Made by a program: the position numbers and the translations under genes
Notes under the pieces: generated by a model
The model's database searches: none
Told to the model about the DNA's origin: nothing
What the model saw: the letters and a program-made list of their open reading frames with translations, nothing else
Part shown: piece after piece, positions 1-8,999 of the stretch
Numbering within the stretch: position 1 is the stretch's first letter
Layout of the letters: every line of letters starts with the position of its first letter
DNA from: Paenibacillus sp. FSL R5-0345
Lineage (GTDB): Bacteria > Bacillota > Bacilli > Paenibacillales > Paenibacillaceae
Reading direction: 5' to 3'
DNA length: 64,000 nt
Assembly: GCF_000758585.1 (NCBI RefSeq)
Contig: NZ_CP009281.1
Location: 4,588,001 to 4,652,000 of the forward strand

Positions 1-37
1 GCTCATCGTACTTTGAACCTAAATTAGGAGGTCACTT

Positions 38-406
38 ATGAAAGACAATGTAAACAGTGGTCTTAACCACTTCACGAATCTCTCAGGAGACTACGGAGCT
101 AAGGCACTGGCTCCGATTAAAGAACATTTCCCTGATTTGGCTGAATTTATTATGGGAAATGCCTACGGCGATATTTTTCAACGCAACACAATCGAAGCTG
201 ACTGGAAGGAAATCGCAGTTATCTCTGCCCTGATTTCGATGGGTCAGTTTGATCAATTGGGTGTTCATTATGTCATGGCTCTTCGTGTGGGAGTTACTGT
301 AGAACAACTCAAAGGGATTCTATTACACTTAGTACCCGCAATAGGGGCACCTAGAATCATTACCGCTTTTAATATCCTTCTCGAAACGATTGAAGAAATA
401 AAGTAA
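38..406 (+). CDS. Carboxymuconolactone decarboxylase (CMD/AhpD-like) family protein
   Basis: 122-residue protein with the helical CMD fold: an H-Y-V-M-A-L helix around residue 77 followed by the usual G-V-T-V-E-Q-L turn and an A-I-G-A-P-R segment, all typical of CMD-domain proteins. It contains no cysteine, so it cannot be an AhpD-type peroxidase that uses a CxxC pair; a decarboxylase or unknown small-molecule role is possible. The start is well supported by an AGGAGG motif 7 bases before the ATG. It ends about 50 bases before a strong bidirectional terminator. Anything it is co-transcribed with lies outside the window. The family assignment is fairly sure; the substrate is unknown. Confidence 0.7.
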   Translation: MKDNVNSGLNHFTNLSGDYGAKALAPIKEHFPDLAEFIMGNAYGDIFQRNTIEADWKEIAVISALISMGQFDQLGVHYVMALRVGVTVEQLKGILLHLVPAIGAPRIITAFNILLETIEEIK

Positions 407-458
407 CTATATGCCGGATGGCAAAATGTAGCATTTGTTATTGAATATTAAATATTGC

Positions 459-512
459 AACACAAAAAGCGGCAGGCCAAGGATAATCCTTAGCTTGCCG
501 CTTTTTGTGTTA
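459..512. terminator. Bidirectional rho-independent terminator
   Basis: Inverted repeat AACACAAAAAGCGGCA(a/g)GC with its complement, flanked by A and T runs, so it can stop transcription from the CMD gene (plus) and from the glpK/alpha-CTD-like pair (minus). Confidence 0.85.
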
Positions 513-528
513 ATCTGTGATGGGGACT

Positions 529-777
529 TTAGGACTCACTGGCAAAGGACAAACCTTTCTCCGTGAGCGCACGCCGTAATTGATTAAGTGCCTTAGGTCC
601 CATCCCGTGTAACTGCAGAAGCTCTGACTCAGTGAGCTTACTGATTTGGTGAATCTCTGTATACCCAGCACCATGGAGTGCTCGAAGCGCAGGCTTGGCC
701 AATCCAGTCGGAAGATCTGATTCTGATCCGCCAAGCATTCCTGCAGGATCAGTTTCTATATTTCTGTTCTTAGACAT
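529..777 (-). CDS. Small RNA polymerase alpha-CTD-like (helix-hairpin-helix) protein
   Basis: 82-residue protein whose central part (from L-P-T-G-L to G-L-S-F-A) follows the pattern of the RNA polymerase alpha-subunit C-terminal domain: a helix with A-L-R-A-L, then a glycine turn, then S-E-L-L-Q-L-H-G-M-G-P-K-A-L-N, the HhH-like hairpin used to touch DNA. It lacks the alpha N-terminal domain, so it would be a stand-alone DNA- or protein-binding module. The start is placed at the third in-frame ATG because AGGGAG sits 6 bases upstream of it. It begins just downstream of the glpK stop and is probably co-transcribed with it. Its function is not known. Confidence 0.65.
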   Translation of the reverse strand: MSKNRNIETDPAGMLGGSESDLPTGLAKPALRALHGAGYTEIHQISKLTESELLQLHGMGPKALNQLRRALTEKGLSFASES

Positions 778-791
778 ATGCATCTCCCTGA

Positions 792-2285
792 TCACTGATA
801 TCCTTCATGTTTCTCCCAGCCCATGGTACGCGCTACAGCGTCTTTCCAGGCGCTGTAACGATGTTCACGCTCATCCATACCCATTACAGGTGAAAAGACC
901 CTCTCCGCTTTATTGAAGCTTTCCAGCTGTTCTCTTGTCCAGACCCCAGAGGTTAATCCAGCCAAAAGCGCTGCTCCCAGCGCAGTCGTCTCCGCATATG
1001 TAGTTCGAGTAACTTCACTACCGAGGATATCAGACTGGAACTGCATCAGCAAATCATTACGAACAGCTCCACCATCTACACGAAGGCCGGTTAATGGCAT
1101 GCCCGCATCTTTTTCCATAGCCCCTATTACGTCTCTAGACTGAAATGCTAATGACTCTAACGTTGCCCGTACCAAATGTCCCGAGGTTGTGCCTCTAGTT
1201 AGACCGAATACGGCTCCACGTGCGTACATATCCCAATAAGGTGCACCGAGTCCAGTGAAAGCTGGTACGACGACAACCCCTTCACTGTCCTCAACTTCCC
1301 GTGCTTTGTCTTCTGAGCCTGCCGGCTCCGTTATGAGTCCCAGCCCCTCCTGAAGCCATTGTACAGCCGCTCCGGCTACAAATACACTGCCCTCGAGCGC
1401 ATAATAGAGTTCCTCTCCCATTCCCCAGGCCACAGTGGTCAACAGACCATGACTGGAGACAACGGCTTCCGTGCCTGTATTCATCAGAATAAAGCATCCA
1501 GTTCCATAGGTGTTTTTGGCACTGCCGGGTTCAAGACAAGTATGCCCAAACAAAGCAGCCTGTTGATCTCCCAATACAGAGTGAATAGGGATTTCTGCAC
1601 CGAACCACTGTGCATCTGCTGCACCAAATTCACTACCGGACATTCTCACTTCTGGCAGGATGGAGTGTGGTACTCGAAGCTCATCCATTAGCTCTTCATC
1701 CCAGCAGCGTTTATGGAGATTATATAGCATCGTACGTGATGCGTTAGTTACGTCAGTGGCATGTATAGCTCCGCCAGTAAGCTTCCAGATTAACCAACTG
1801 TCCACCGTCCCAGCCAATAACTCGCCATTATTCGCACGCTCTCGGGCGCCTTCCACATGATCAAGAATCCAGGAGAATTTGGTTGCAGAAAAATAAGCAT
1901 CCACAACGAGTCCCGTCTTGCTAGCAATAAGTCCCTCTAACCCCTTACTCTTGATCTCTTCACATAGCTCTGCAGTACGTCTGTCCTGCCATACAATCGC
2001 AGGATAAATCGGCTTACCTGTTGCTCTATCCCAGATTAGGGCCGTTTCCCTCTGATTCGTAATACCGATAGAAAATATTTCCTGAGGCGCAATCCCGCTC
2101 CGAGTAATCGCCTCTCTTGCAGCTGCAAGCTGTGACGCCCAAATTTGCTCTGGGTCATGCTCCACCCAGCCAGGGCGGGGGAAAGATTGTTCAACCTCAT
2201 ATTGTCCTTGTGAGACCATTCTAGCGTCCTTATCGAACAATATGGCTCGTGAACTGGTAGTCCCTTGGTCTAAAGATAAAATCAT
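792..2285 (-). CDS. glpK: Glycerol kinase
   Basis: Phosphorylates glycerol to sn-glycerol 3-phosphate with ATP in the cytoplasm. The 497-residue length is standard for the FGGY family. Visible motifs are the N-terminal phosphate loop L-D-Q-G-T-T-S-S-R-A, the G-I-T-N-Q-R-E-T segment, the V-D-S-W-L-I-W region, and the C-terminal D-G-G-A-V-R-N and G-A-A-L-L-A-G signatures. The ATG at 2285 is preferred over an upstream TTG because GGGAGG lies 7 bases before it and would otherwise be inside the gene. Neither glpF, glpD nor the antiterminator glpP is adjacent, so this is an isolated glpK, sitting where B. subtilis has sigX after resE. Confidence 0.95.
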   Translation of the reverse strand: MILSLDQGTTSSRAILFDKDARMVSQGQYEVEQSFPRPGWVEHDPEQIWASQLAAAREAITRSGIAPQEIFSIGITNQRETALIWDRATGKPIYPAIVWQDRRTAELCEEIKSKGLEGLIASKTGLVVDAYFSATKFSWILDHVEGARERANNGELLAGTVDSWLIWKLTGGAIHATDVTNASRTMLYNLHKRCWDEELMDELRVPHSILPEVRMSGSEFGAADAQWFGAEIPIHSVLGDQQAALFGHTCLEPGSAKNTYGTGCFILMNTGTEAVVSSHGLLTTVAWGMGEELYYALEGSVFVAGAAVQWLQEGLGLITEPAGSEDKAREVEDSEGVVVVPAFTGLGAPYWDMYARGAVFGLTRGTTSGHLVRATLESLAFQSRDVIGAMEKDAGMPLTGLRVDGGAVRNDLLMQFQSDILGSEVTRTTYAETTALGAALLAGLTSGVWTREQLESFNKAERVFSPVMGMDEREHRYSAWKDAVARTMGWEKHEGYQ

Positions 2286-2353
2286 TTGATGGCCTCCCAA
2301 GCATAAACAATGAGATATGTTCCACGATGAACAAGATTAATGTGTTCGTTTCA

Positions 2354-2382
2354 ACAAAAAGCACCTCTGCTGTCAGAGGCGC
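2354..2382 (-). terminator. Terminator after resE
   Basis: Stem GCGCCTCTG / CAGAGGTGC with loop ACAG followed by TTTTTG on the minus strand, about 20 bases after the resE stop; it separates the res operon from glpK. Confidence 0.8.
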
Positions 2383-2403
2383 TATCACACATTGTGTTTG
2401 GAA

Positions 2404-3840
2404 TTACTGTTTTTCGACAGGAAGTCTTAGGGTAAAGGTAGTACTCTCACCCAATTTACTGGAAGCTGTAATGGTTCCATGATGCGACTCAACAATATTT
2501 TTAACAATCGCAAGCCCAAGTCCCGTTCCACCTGACTCTCCACGTACACGTGCCTTATCGGCTTTGTAGAAACGGTCAAATATATACGGCAGGTCTTCCT
2601 GAGGAATACCGACGCCTTCATCCTGAATTTTAATTTCAAAATAGCGACGTCCTTCTAAGACACAAGTTCCTGTATGAACTGTGATCTTCTTACCGCCCTG
2701 TGTATGACGAAAAGCATTATCGAGCAAGTTCGTTAAGACCTGCTCCAACTTATCTTCATCCGCAGCCTTAAGAACAAGGACATCGCTCTCTTTGTTTAGC
2801 TGCAGATGAATATCACGCTCTTTAGCACGTACGGAAAATTTACGGTACACACGTTCAAGCAGTTCATTCATATCTACCTCTGCCTTCAACATATCCGTGT
2901 GTCCGGCTTCCATTCGCGCAAGGTCGAGTAAATCCTTTACAAGACGTCCCATACGGAGTGATTCATCATGAATGACCTGAATCAGTTCACTGCTTTCCTC
3001 TGGTGAAGTAGCCATGCCGTCAAGTAAAGCCTCACTATAACCTTGCATCATCGATAATGGCGTCCGAATCTCATGAGAGACGTTCGCCACGAAGTCACGG
3101 CGCATTTTTTCGAGTCGTACTTCTTCAGTCACATCACGCAGAACAGCAACCACTCCACGAATGCTACCCTCAGAATATAAAGGTGCCATATGGACGGACC
3201 ACACGCCCTGCCGGACATGTACATTAGAACGCTCATCGCCGCCTTGTTTCAACGTGCTCAAAAATAAAGGACGAAGGGGAGGTGGAACATTACTCTCAGC
3301 CGTTTCCGAATGAGGTTCAATATCACTCTCTTGTTCCCACTCTAAATCGCTCCAGCTCTCAAGAAGCGATTGACCATGCGGATTGGTCAGAATTATCTGG
3401 CCTAGGGTGTCAAAGGTGATTACAGCATCACTCATGCTGCGTAATACACTGGATAGATGACCCTTCTCATGGTGCAGACTGCGGATATTCTCTTCCAACT
3501 CCTCAGCCATATGGTTGAAGGAAGTCGCCAATTGACCGATTTCGTCGCTCGTGACAAGCGTCAGCCTTGTTCCGTATTCACCACGTCGAATATTGTTTGC
3601 AGCCTCGATGACACGTTGCATCGGTTGAGTGATCTTGGTGAACAAGAACAACGCGAAGAATGTCGTCAAAGAAAATCCGATCATGCAGGTATACATAAAT
3701 AAACGTTTGATATCACCAGAATTGGCAAAGTTACTGTCGATATAGGGAAGTAGAAACAACCCGAGTGTAATCAGTACGACAGCGACCAGGCAGATGATCG
3801 TAACCCACAGCTTACCGACAAGACTTCTCCAGAAGTTCAC
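2404..3840 (-). CDS. resE: ResE-type membrane sensor histidine kinase
   Basis: Sensor partner of ResD; in B. subtilis ResDE controls respiration and nitrate/nitrite metabolism under low oxygen. The 478 residues show two membrane helices (about 11-33 and 48-67) with only a very short outside loop, a HAMP domain (70-122), a PAS-like domain (125-240), the phospho-acceptor motif N-V-S-H-E-I-R-T-P with His256, and an ATPase domain with N-L-L-D-N-A, D-E-G-V-G-I and G-L-G-L boxes. The B. subtilis ResE has a large extracellular domain that is missing here, so sensing probably relies on the cytoplasmic PAS domain. GTG start directly after the resD stop. Confidence 0.9.
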   Translation of the reverse strand: MNFWRSLVGKLWVTIICLVAVVLITLGLFLLPYIDSNFANSGDIKRLFMYTCMIGFSLTTFFALFLFTKITQPMQRVIEAANNIRRGEYGTRLTLVTSDEIGQLATSFNHMAEELEENIRSLHHEKGHLSSVLRSMSDAVITFDTLGQIILTNPHGQSLLESWSDLEWEQESDIEPHSETAESNVPPPLRPLFLSTLKQGGDERSNVHVRQGVWSVHMAPLYSEGSIRGVVAVLRDVTEEVRLEKMRRDFVANVSHEIRTPLSMMQGYSEALLDGMATSPEESSELIQVIHDESLRMGRLVKDLLDLARMEAGHTDMLKAEVDMNELLERVYRKFSVRAKERDIHLQLNKESDVLVLKAADEDKLEQVLTNLLDNAFRHTQGGKKITVHTGTCVLEGRRYFEIKIQDEGVGIPQEDLPYIFDRFYKADKARVRGESGGTGLGLAIVKNIVESHHGTITASSKLGESTTFTLRLPVEKQ

Positions 3841-4557
3841 TTATTTAGGTACCTCAAGTTTGTAGCCTACACCCCATACGGTAGTAATCATCGCCGCGGA
3901 TTCCGGTGATACCTTATTCAGTTTTTCACGAAGACGTTTAACATGGGTATCTACAGTACGTAAATCTCCGAAAAACTCATAATTCCAAACATCTTTAAGC
4001 AATTCTTCACGAGAGAATACTTTATCCGGCGAAATCGCCAAATAATGCAGCAGTTCGTATTCTTTCGGTGTCAGACTCACTTCTTCACCGCCAGCAGTAA
4101 CCCGGTGTGCGTCATGCTCAATAATAAGATGAGTAAATACAATGTTATTACTGGAGTTGCTCTCTTTGGACAAAAATGCAGTTGCCGAAGAACGGCGCAT
4201 AATGGCCTTCACGCGATAAATCACTTCGCGAGGGCTAAATGGCTTCACGACATAGTCATCAGCACCCATCTCAAAGCCCTGTACACGATTAATCTCTTCG
4301 CCTTTAGCTGTAAGCATTAAGACTGGTGTTGACTTGACCCCTCTGAGTCGGGTCAGCACTTCCATTCCATCAATGCCAGGCAGCATAACATCCAGCAAAA
4401 TCAGACCGTAGTCATTTGCAGTTGCTTTACGAAGAGCGATTTCTCCATCTTCTGCTTCATCGATTTCATAGCCTTCTTTTTCAAGATACATCTTAAGCAG
4501 GCGGCGAATGCGTTCTTCATCATCCACTACCAGAATTCTGTTTAAATGATCTGCCAT
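3841..4557 (-). CDS. resD: ResD-type response regulator (OmpR/PhoB family)
   Basis: 238-residue response regulator: receiver domain with V-D-D-E near residue 11, phospho-acceptor Asp56 in L-L-D-V-M-L-P-G and the conserved lysine in V-V-K-P-F-S-P, followed by a winged-helix DNA-binding domain ending in V-W-G-V-G-Y-K-L. Its position between resC and resE identifies it as ResD, which in B. subtilis activates the resABC, ctaA and nitrate-respiration genes. It is transcribed with resA-resB-resC and followed without a gap by the kinase gene. Confidence 0.93.
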   Translation of the reverse strand: MADHLNRILVVDDEERIRRLLKMYLEKEGYEIDEAEDGEIALRKATANDYGLILLDVMLPGIDGMEVLTRLRGVKSTPVLMLTAKGEEINRVQGFEMGADDYVVKPFSPREVIYRVKAIMRRSSATAFLSKESNSSNNIVFTHLIIEHDAHRVTAGGEEVSLTPKEYELLHYLAISPDKVFSREELLKDVWNYEFFGDLRTVDTHVKRLREKLNKVSPESAAMITTVWGVGYKLEVPK

Positions 4558-4634
4558 TTCACAACAACCCCTTCATCAAATACAGTAGAACGTAACCTTA
4601 AATCCATTGTGCTGTGTTAGCAGGTAAACTATGC

Positions 4635-5897
4635 TCAGTCCGTCCCCGCATAAGAATGAAGTCCGGCGATGACTAGATTAACGCCAACTAAGGTAAACAT
4701 TACGACTAAAAAGCCTAGAACAGCAAGCCAGGCAGATTTTCGCCCTTGCCATCCACGAGCTAATCGTAAATGAAGATAAGCACTGTAGAAGAGCCAAGTA
4801 ACGAGTGCCCAGACTTCTTTGGGGTCCCATCCCCAGAATCTTCCCCAGGCAATTTGCGCCCATATCATTGCAAAAATCAAAGCGCCTAATGTGAAAATAG
4901 GAAAGCCAATGGCTATCGCCCTATACGTAATCTCATCTAGATCGCCTTCATCAATTCCCTCCATTACCGGGTGAATCGCTGCGCCTAGTGGCTTACGTAC
5001 GATCAAGCGAAGAATTCCGTAAAGGAGTAATCCTGAAAGAATCGACCAGATTACAGTATTAAACTTCCGGCCAGCATTCACACCATTCATCCATGAAGGA
5101 GCTTCAAAGAGAGGTTCTTTCATGCCAAGAAACGACTGGAAGCTTTCAATTTCGCTATTGTGAGGGGCCACAATCGGCGGCATTCGATAACTCACTTTCT
5201 CTATTGTACTATTTTCCTGCCCTGCGCTGTCAATCGTAACGTTGGGACGGACAAAAACAGTCTCATAGCCTGCTCCGCGGAAAGCAAAAACTGAACCCAG
5301 AAACCCAATTATAACAATGATTGAAAAGAGAGTAAATTCAATCAGCCTTTGTTGTTTACGATCCACCTTTTCTTTACTGGAAAAATTAACAGTCCGCAGC
5401 AGATACATCAGCCCTGCCGCAAATCCTACTGCGAAAAAGGACTCACCCAGCGCTGCCAAGGTTACGTGAATCTTGAGATAGTTCGATTGCAGGGATGGAA
5501 TTAACGGCTGAACCTCCTGTGGAAAAACAGCTGCGTATGCCATCACAATAATACTAATTGGAACTGCAAACAGCCCGAGAATAACCTTACGATAGATCGC
5601 ATACATCACTGTAAAGGCTACCATAACCATCATAGATAAGAAAGTCATGAACTCATACATATTGCTGACTGGAATATGCCCTGAACCAGCCCAGCGTGTA
5701 AAGAAATAAATAAGATGAAAGATAAGACCTATAGAAGATACAATAAAAGCTATTTTACCCCATCGAGCAGTATGCTCCTCTGGCTTGCGGCCCGACCACT
5801 TGCGACCCATGATAGCGATAGTGAATAACATAAACGACCCGCTGTATAATAAGAATGCGGCAATAAAGACAGCACTGCTGATATCGAGCAAGCTCAT
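4635..5897 (-). CDS. resC: Cytochrome c biogenesis protein ResC (CcsA/CcsB family)
   Basis: Integral membrane heme-handling partner of ResB in System II cytochrome c maturation, exporting heme and holding it for attachment. The 420-residue protein has many hydrophobic helices and the tryptophan-rich heme-binding signature W-G-R-F-W-G-W-D-P-K-E-V-W near residue 350, plus conserved histidines before and after it. It overlaps the resB stop by four bases (ATGA) and has GGAGG six bases upstream, so translation is coupled to resB. Confidence 0.93.
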   Translation of the reverse strand: MSLLDISSAVFIAAFLLYSGSFMLFTIAIMGRKWSGRKPEEHTARWGKIAFIVSSIGLIFHLIYFFTRWAGSGHIPVSNMYEFMTFLSMMVMVAFTVMYAIYRKVILGLFAVPISIIVMAYAAVFPQEVQPLIPSLQSNYLKIHVTLAALGESFFAVGFAAGLMYLLRTVNFSSKEKVDRKQQRLIEFTLFSIIVIIGFLGSVFAFRGAGYETVFVRPNVTIDSAGQENSTIEKVSYRMPPIVAPHNSEIESFQSFLGMKEPLFEAPSWMNGVNAGRKFNTVIWSILSGLLLYGILRLIVRKPLGAAIHPVMEGIDEGDLDEITYRAIAIGFPIFTLGALIFAMIWAQIAWGRFWGWDPKEVWALVTWLFYSAYLHLRLARGWQGRKSAWLAVLGFLVVMFTLVGVNLVIAGLHSYAGTD

Positions 5898-7579
5898 GTA
5901 AGGCCTCCTCCATTATCTATTGATTTTTCATCGACTACCATATCTACTTTTTCTAAAATAGAAACGATCTCACGGCGGAAACCGAACCAATTCTTGTTCG
6001 TATGTCCTCCGAGTATTAGCTCTCCGTTTACAACGGTAAGCCAGATGCGTCTATGCTGCCAGTAGAATCCAAGGATTAAACCCAGCATCACAATTGCTGC
6101 ACCTAACCATACAAAAGGCATTGCACGATCAATACGTATATTCAAGTATGTAGTCGATTCCGAAAAATCAACATCGCTCATGTTGTCCACTTCAAGCTCA
6201 AGAAATCTATTGCTGCCGCCAAGCTTATCATTAATAGCAACCTGCTGAAACTGAGACTTATCTACCTGCTTAGGAAAATAGAAGTACTGCTGACCTTCCG
6301 CTGGCAAATTCGGTCCTTGAATCAAGAACAAGAATGCTGGTGCATTCGGATACGGCGACTTAGATATCGGCTGCCCATCCTCATTTAGTCCAAAATCCAT
6401 ATATTTCTCTTTTAAAGTCATCGTATAAGGTCCCGCTGTTATCGTACGCTGCGGATTCTTCATATCCAGTTTGAATTTACCGTACGACTCCCCTGTGGTG
6501 GAGTTCTTAAGTACAGGCTGTACGGAACGCAGCACAGGCGTTAAATCATAATCAAACTGATACGCTTTCAATCCTTTATAATCCAAAGGTGAGTTTACTT
6601 GGATATCATGTGTTGTCACCTCGGCAAGCTGCGGTTCCTTAGTAGGATCTCCGCAATCTGCGGTACATTTATATAGCACTGCTTTAGTTTGGAATAATTT
6701 TGGAAGGATTTTTTTGCCTCGAAACTCCTCAGGCATCTCTTCATCTGTATAGAACTCTACGGTGAATTTCTCGTTTTTTAAATAGTAGGTCGTATCCGGA
6801 ATCTGTGTAATCTCCCCTTGCGGGAAAGCTAGATGCTGATCCATGTTGAGACCCGGCAATCCTCTTGCCAATACAGCAAGTAAAAAAATAATCAAACCAA
6901 TATGTATTACGTAAGGTCCCCAGCGGCTGAAACGGTGCTTCTCTGCTAGCAGAGCTCCTCCATCTGTTTTGACTCGGTAGCCCTTTTTACGCATAGGTTG
7001 AACCACCCTAGCAACCCAAGCTTCTGGTTCTTCTTGCACTTCAGTGACTAGCACGGCCTTTTGCCGAGTTAAAAACTGACGATGCTTTCGAATCTTCTGT
7101 CTAGTTAATGCCTTATATAGCGGAAGTACTCTGTCCAAACTACAAATGACAAGTGAAGCACCAATCATTACGAGTAGAGTTACAAACCACCAGGATTCGT
7201 ATGTATGTGAAAGTCCAAGCTTATAGTAGATGTCCCCTGCTGTTCCATACTCCTGCTTATAATAACTAGATGCATCAATATTAAGAAAAGTACTCTCCTG
7301 AGGAAATATCGTGCCCAGCATAGAGCCTAACAGTGTCAATACGATTAGATAAATCGCTATTTTGACGGATGAAAAAAAGTTCCATACGCGATCAATCATG
7401 CCTGGATTAACACGCTGCGAACGACGGGCTACACCGTCATAACGCATTTCCAGATTCTCGCCCCAATCCGATTCTTTGCCAAGCGGTTTTCCGCATGCTT
7501 CGCACAGAACAGTACCTACAGGATTCTGGTGGCCGCATTCACATTTGGTATTGGTTATAAAAGCCTCGCGTTCACTCAT
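5894..7579 (-). CDS. resB: Cytochrome c biogenesis protein ResB, with N-terminal zinc-ribbon-like motif
   Basis: ResB-domain membrane protein that works with ResC to ligate heme to apocytochrome c. The 561 residues include helices near 60-80, 115-135 and 210-230, a large outside domain (about 240-480) and a final helix around 495. It has four cysteines near the N terminus (13, 15, 26, 29; C-x-C...C-x2-C) that resemble a small zinc ribbon. The start is the ATG that overlaps the resA stop as TGATG; a TTG one codon earlier is less likely. Confidence 0.92.
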   Translation of the reverse strand: MSEREAFITNTKCECGHQNPVGTVLCEACGKPLGKESDWGENLEMRYDGVARRSQRVNPGMIDRVWNFFSSVKIAIYLIVLTLLGSMLGTIFPQESTFLNIDASSYYKQEYGTAGDIYYKLGLSHTYESWWFVTLLVMIGASLVICSLDRVLPLYKALTRQKIRKHRQFLTRQKAVLVTEVQEEPEAWVARVVQPMRKKGYRVKTDGGALLAEKHRFSRWGPYVIHIGLIIFLLAVLARGLPGLNMDQHLAFPQGEITQIPDTTYYLKNEKFTVEFYTDEEMPEEFRGKKILPKLFQTKAVLYKCTADCGDPTKEPQLAEVTTHDIQVNSPLDYKGLKAYQFDYDLTPVLRSVQPVLKNSTTGESYGKFKLDMKNPQRTITAGPYTMTLKEKYMDFGLNEDGQPISKSPYPNAPAFLFLIQGPNLPAEGQQYFYFPKQVDKSQFQQVAINDKLGGSNRFLELEVDNMSDVDFSESTTYLNIRIDRAMPFVWLGAAIVMLGLILGFYWQHRRIWLTVVNGELILGGHTNKNWFGFRREIVSILEKVDMVVDEKSIDNGGGLT

Positions 7580-8100
7580 CAATCCACCAGCTTTCCAATT
7601 TGATCATCAAGTGAATCTAAATCAAGCTGGCCGATATGAATGCTGTCAATTTTACCCTTTGGATTAATAAAGAAAGTAGTTGGAAGTGGAGAAATACCAT
7701 AACTTCGCACAGCATCTCGTCCCGTGTCCATCAGAATCGGAAAATCAATGTCGACCTGCTTCACAAAATTCTCGACAGTCATCTGATCTTCACCTACATT
7801 GATTCCTATAACGACTACATCCTTATCTTTCCATTTCTCCCATTGTGCTTGGAGGGCCGGCATTTCTTTTACACATGGTGTGCACCATGAGCCCCAGAAA
7901 TTCAGCACAATAGCCTTACCCTTATACTCGTCTAATGTATGCCCAAGTCCATCTAGACCTAGCAAATCAATGGCAGGCGCTTTACTACCTTCCTCTGGCT
8001 TACCACTTCCACCAAATACAGAGGAGCCAATTGCATAACCACCCACTAGAACGATTAGAAACAGAATTACGATTTGAATTGGTTTTCTCGCTTTACCCAC
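7579..8100 (-). CDS. resA: Thiol-disulfide oxidoreductase ResA
   Basis: Membrane-anchored thioredoxin-like protein that reduces the heme-binding cysteines of apocytochrome c outside the cell. The 173 residues have one N-terminal anchor (about 9-29), then a TlpA/ResA fold with the active site W-G-S-W-C-T-P-C-V-K-E (Cys73, Cys76) and the cis-proline segment P-L-P-T-T-F-F-I. The start is GTG with AAGGGGG eight bases upstream; the nearby ATG is out of frame. First gene of the res operon; a TATAAT-like box lies in the roughly 120-base gap after rluB. Confidence 0.93.
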   Translation of the reverse strand: MGKARKPIQIVILFLIVLVGGYAIGSSVFGGSGKPEEGSKAPAIDLLGLDGLGHTLDEYKGKAIVLNFWGSWCTPCVKEMPALQAQWEKWKDKDVVVIGINVGEDQMTVENFVKQVDIDFPILMDTGRDAVRSYGISPLPTTFFINPKGKIDSIHIGQLDLDSLDDQIGKLVD

Positions 8101-8220
8101 ATGTAAAGCCCCCTTCTGTGACGCAACTCATACTTATGTTGTAAGGTGTGAACATCCTATGAACATTATAGCGAATTTAGTCACAGTATTAGGGGGCTCA
8201 ATTGTGAATATTCTGTGTCT

Positions 8221-8979
8221 TTATGACTCTTTACGTGGAGTTCTTTCTTTTAGCAATCCTGCTTTAGCAATTTGCTGCAGATGGTTAATTTCATCTTTGG
8301 TCAAATGACGGTAGGATCCGCGTTTAAGATTTTGCAGCATAATATCCCCGAAAGAAATCCGTTTCAGACGGATGACGGGGTGTGAAATCGCATCAAACAT
8401 GCGTCGTACCTGACGGTTACGTCCCTCGTGAATCGTAATGCTGATTACCGCTTCTTTATTCACTTCATCGATATCTTTGTACTCTACTTCGGCAGGCGCT
8501 GTCATACCATCTTCCAGCTTGATCCCAGCCTTTAGCTTGTCCAATGCAGTTCCGTGCGGTATACCCTTGACCGTAGCATGATACGTCTTAGGTACGTGAT
8601 GCTTAGGATGGGTAAGCAAGTTAGCGAAATCCCCATCGTTTGTTAACAGCAGCAAACCTTCCGTATCGTAGTCCAGACGGCCTACAGGGTAAACCCGTTC
8701 TGTAATTCCTTTAAGGTAGTCCGTTACAACCTTACGACCCTTTGGATCGGAAGCACTTGTAATTACTCCTTTAGGTTTGTTGAACATAATGTAGATTTTG
8801 TTCTCGCCCCGGATCAGTCTACCGGAGACTTTAATAATATCTGTTGCGGGGTCCACCTTCGTGCCAAGCGTAGTTACGAGTTCCCCGTTGACTTCCACTT
8901 TACCGGCCAAAATCATTTCTTCACACTTACGTCTGGACGCCACACCGGCCTGCGCCAAAATTTTCTGTAATCTTTCCAT
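8221..8979 (-). CDS. rluB: Ribosomal large-subunit pseudouridine synthase B
   Basis: Modifies 23S rRNA (position corresponding to E. coli U2605, by family knowledge). The 252-residue protein starts with an S4 RNA-binding domain (R-L-Q-K-I-L-A-Q-A-G-V-A-S-R-R) and continues into a RsuA/RluB catalytic domain with G-R-L-D-Y-D-T-E-G-L-L, where Asp103 is the catalytic aspartate, and E-G-R-N-R-Q-V-R-R-M-F. Same place between spmB and resA as in B. subtilis (ypuL). Confidence 0.93.
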   Translation of the reverse strand: MERLQKILAQAGVASRRKCEEMILAGKVEVNGELVTTLGTKVDPATDIIKVSGRLIRGENKIYIMFNKPKGVITSASDPKGRKVVTDYLKGITERVYPVGRLDYDTEGLLLLTNDGDFANLLTHPKHHVPKTYHATVKGIPHGTALDKLKAGIKLEDGMTAPAEVEYKDIDEVNKEAVISITIHEGRNRQVRRMFDAISHPVIRLKRISFGDIMLQNLKRGSYRHLTKDEINHLQQIAKAGLLKERTPRKES

Positions 8980-8999
8980 TTTCGACTAGTCACCTCAGA

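Noticed and set aside
38..406. AhpD-type alkylhydroperoxidase
   Set aside because: The protein contains no cysteine, so the peroxidase mechanism is excluded.
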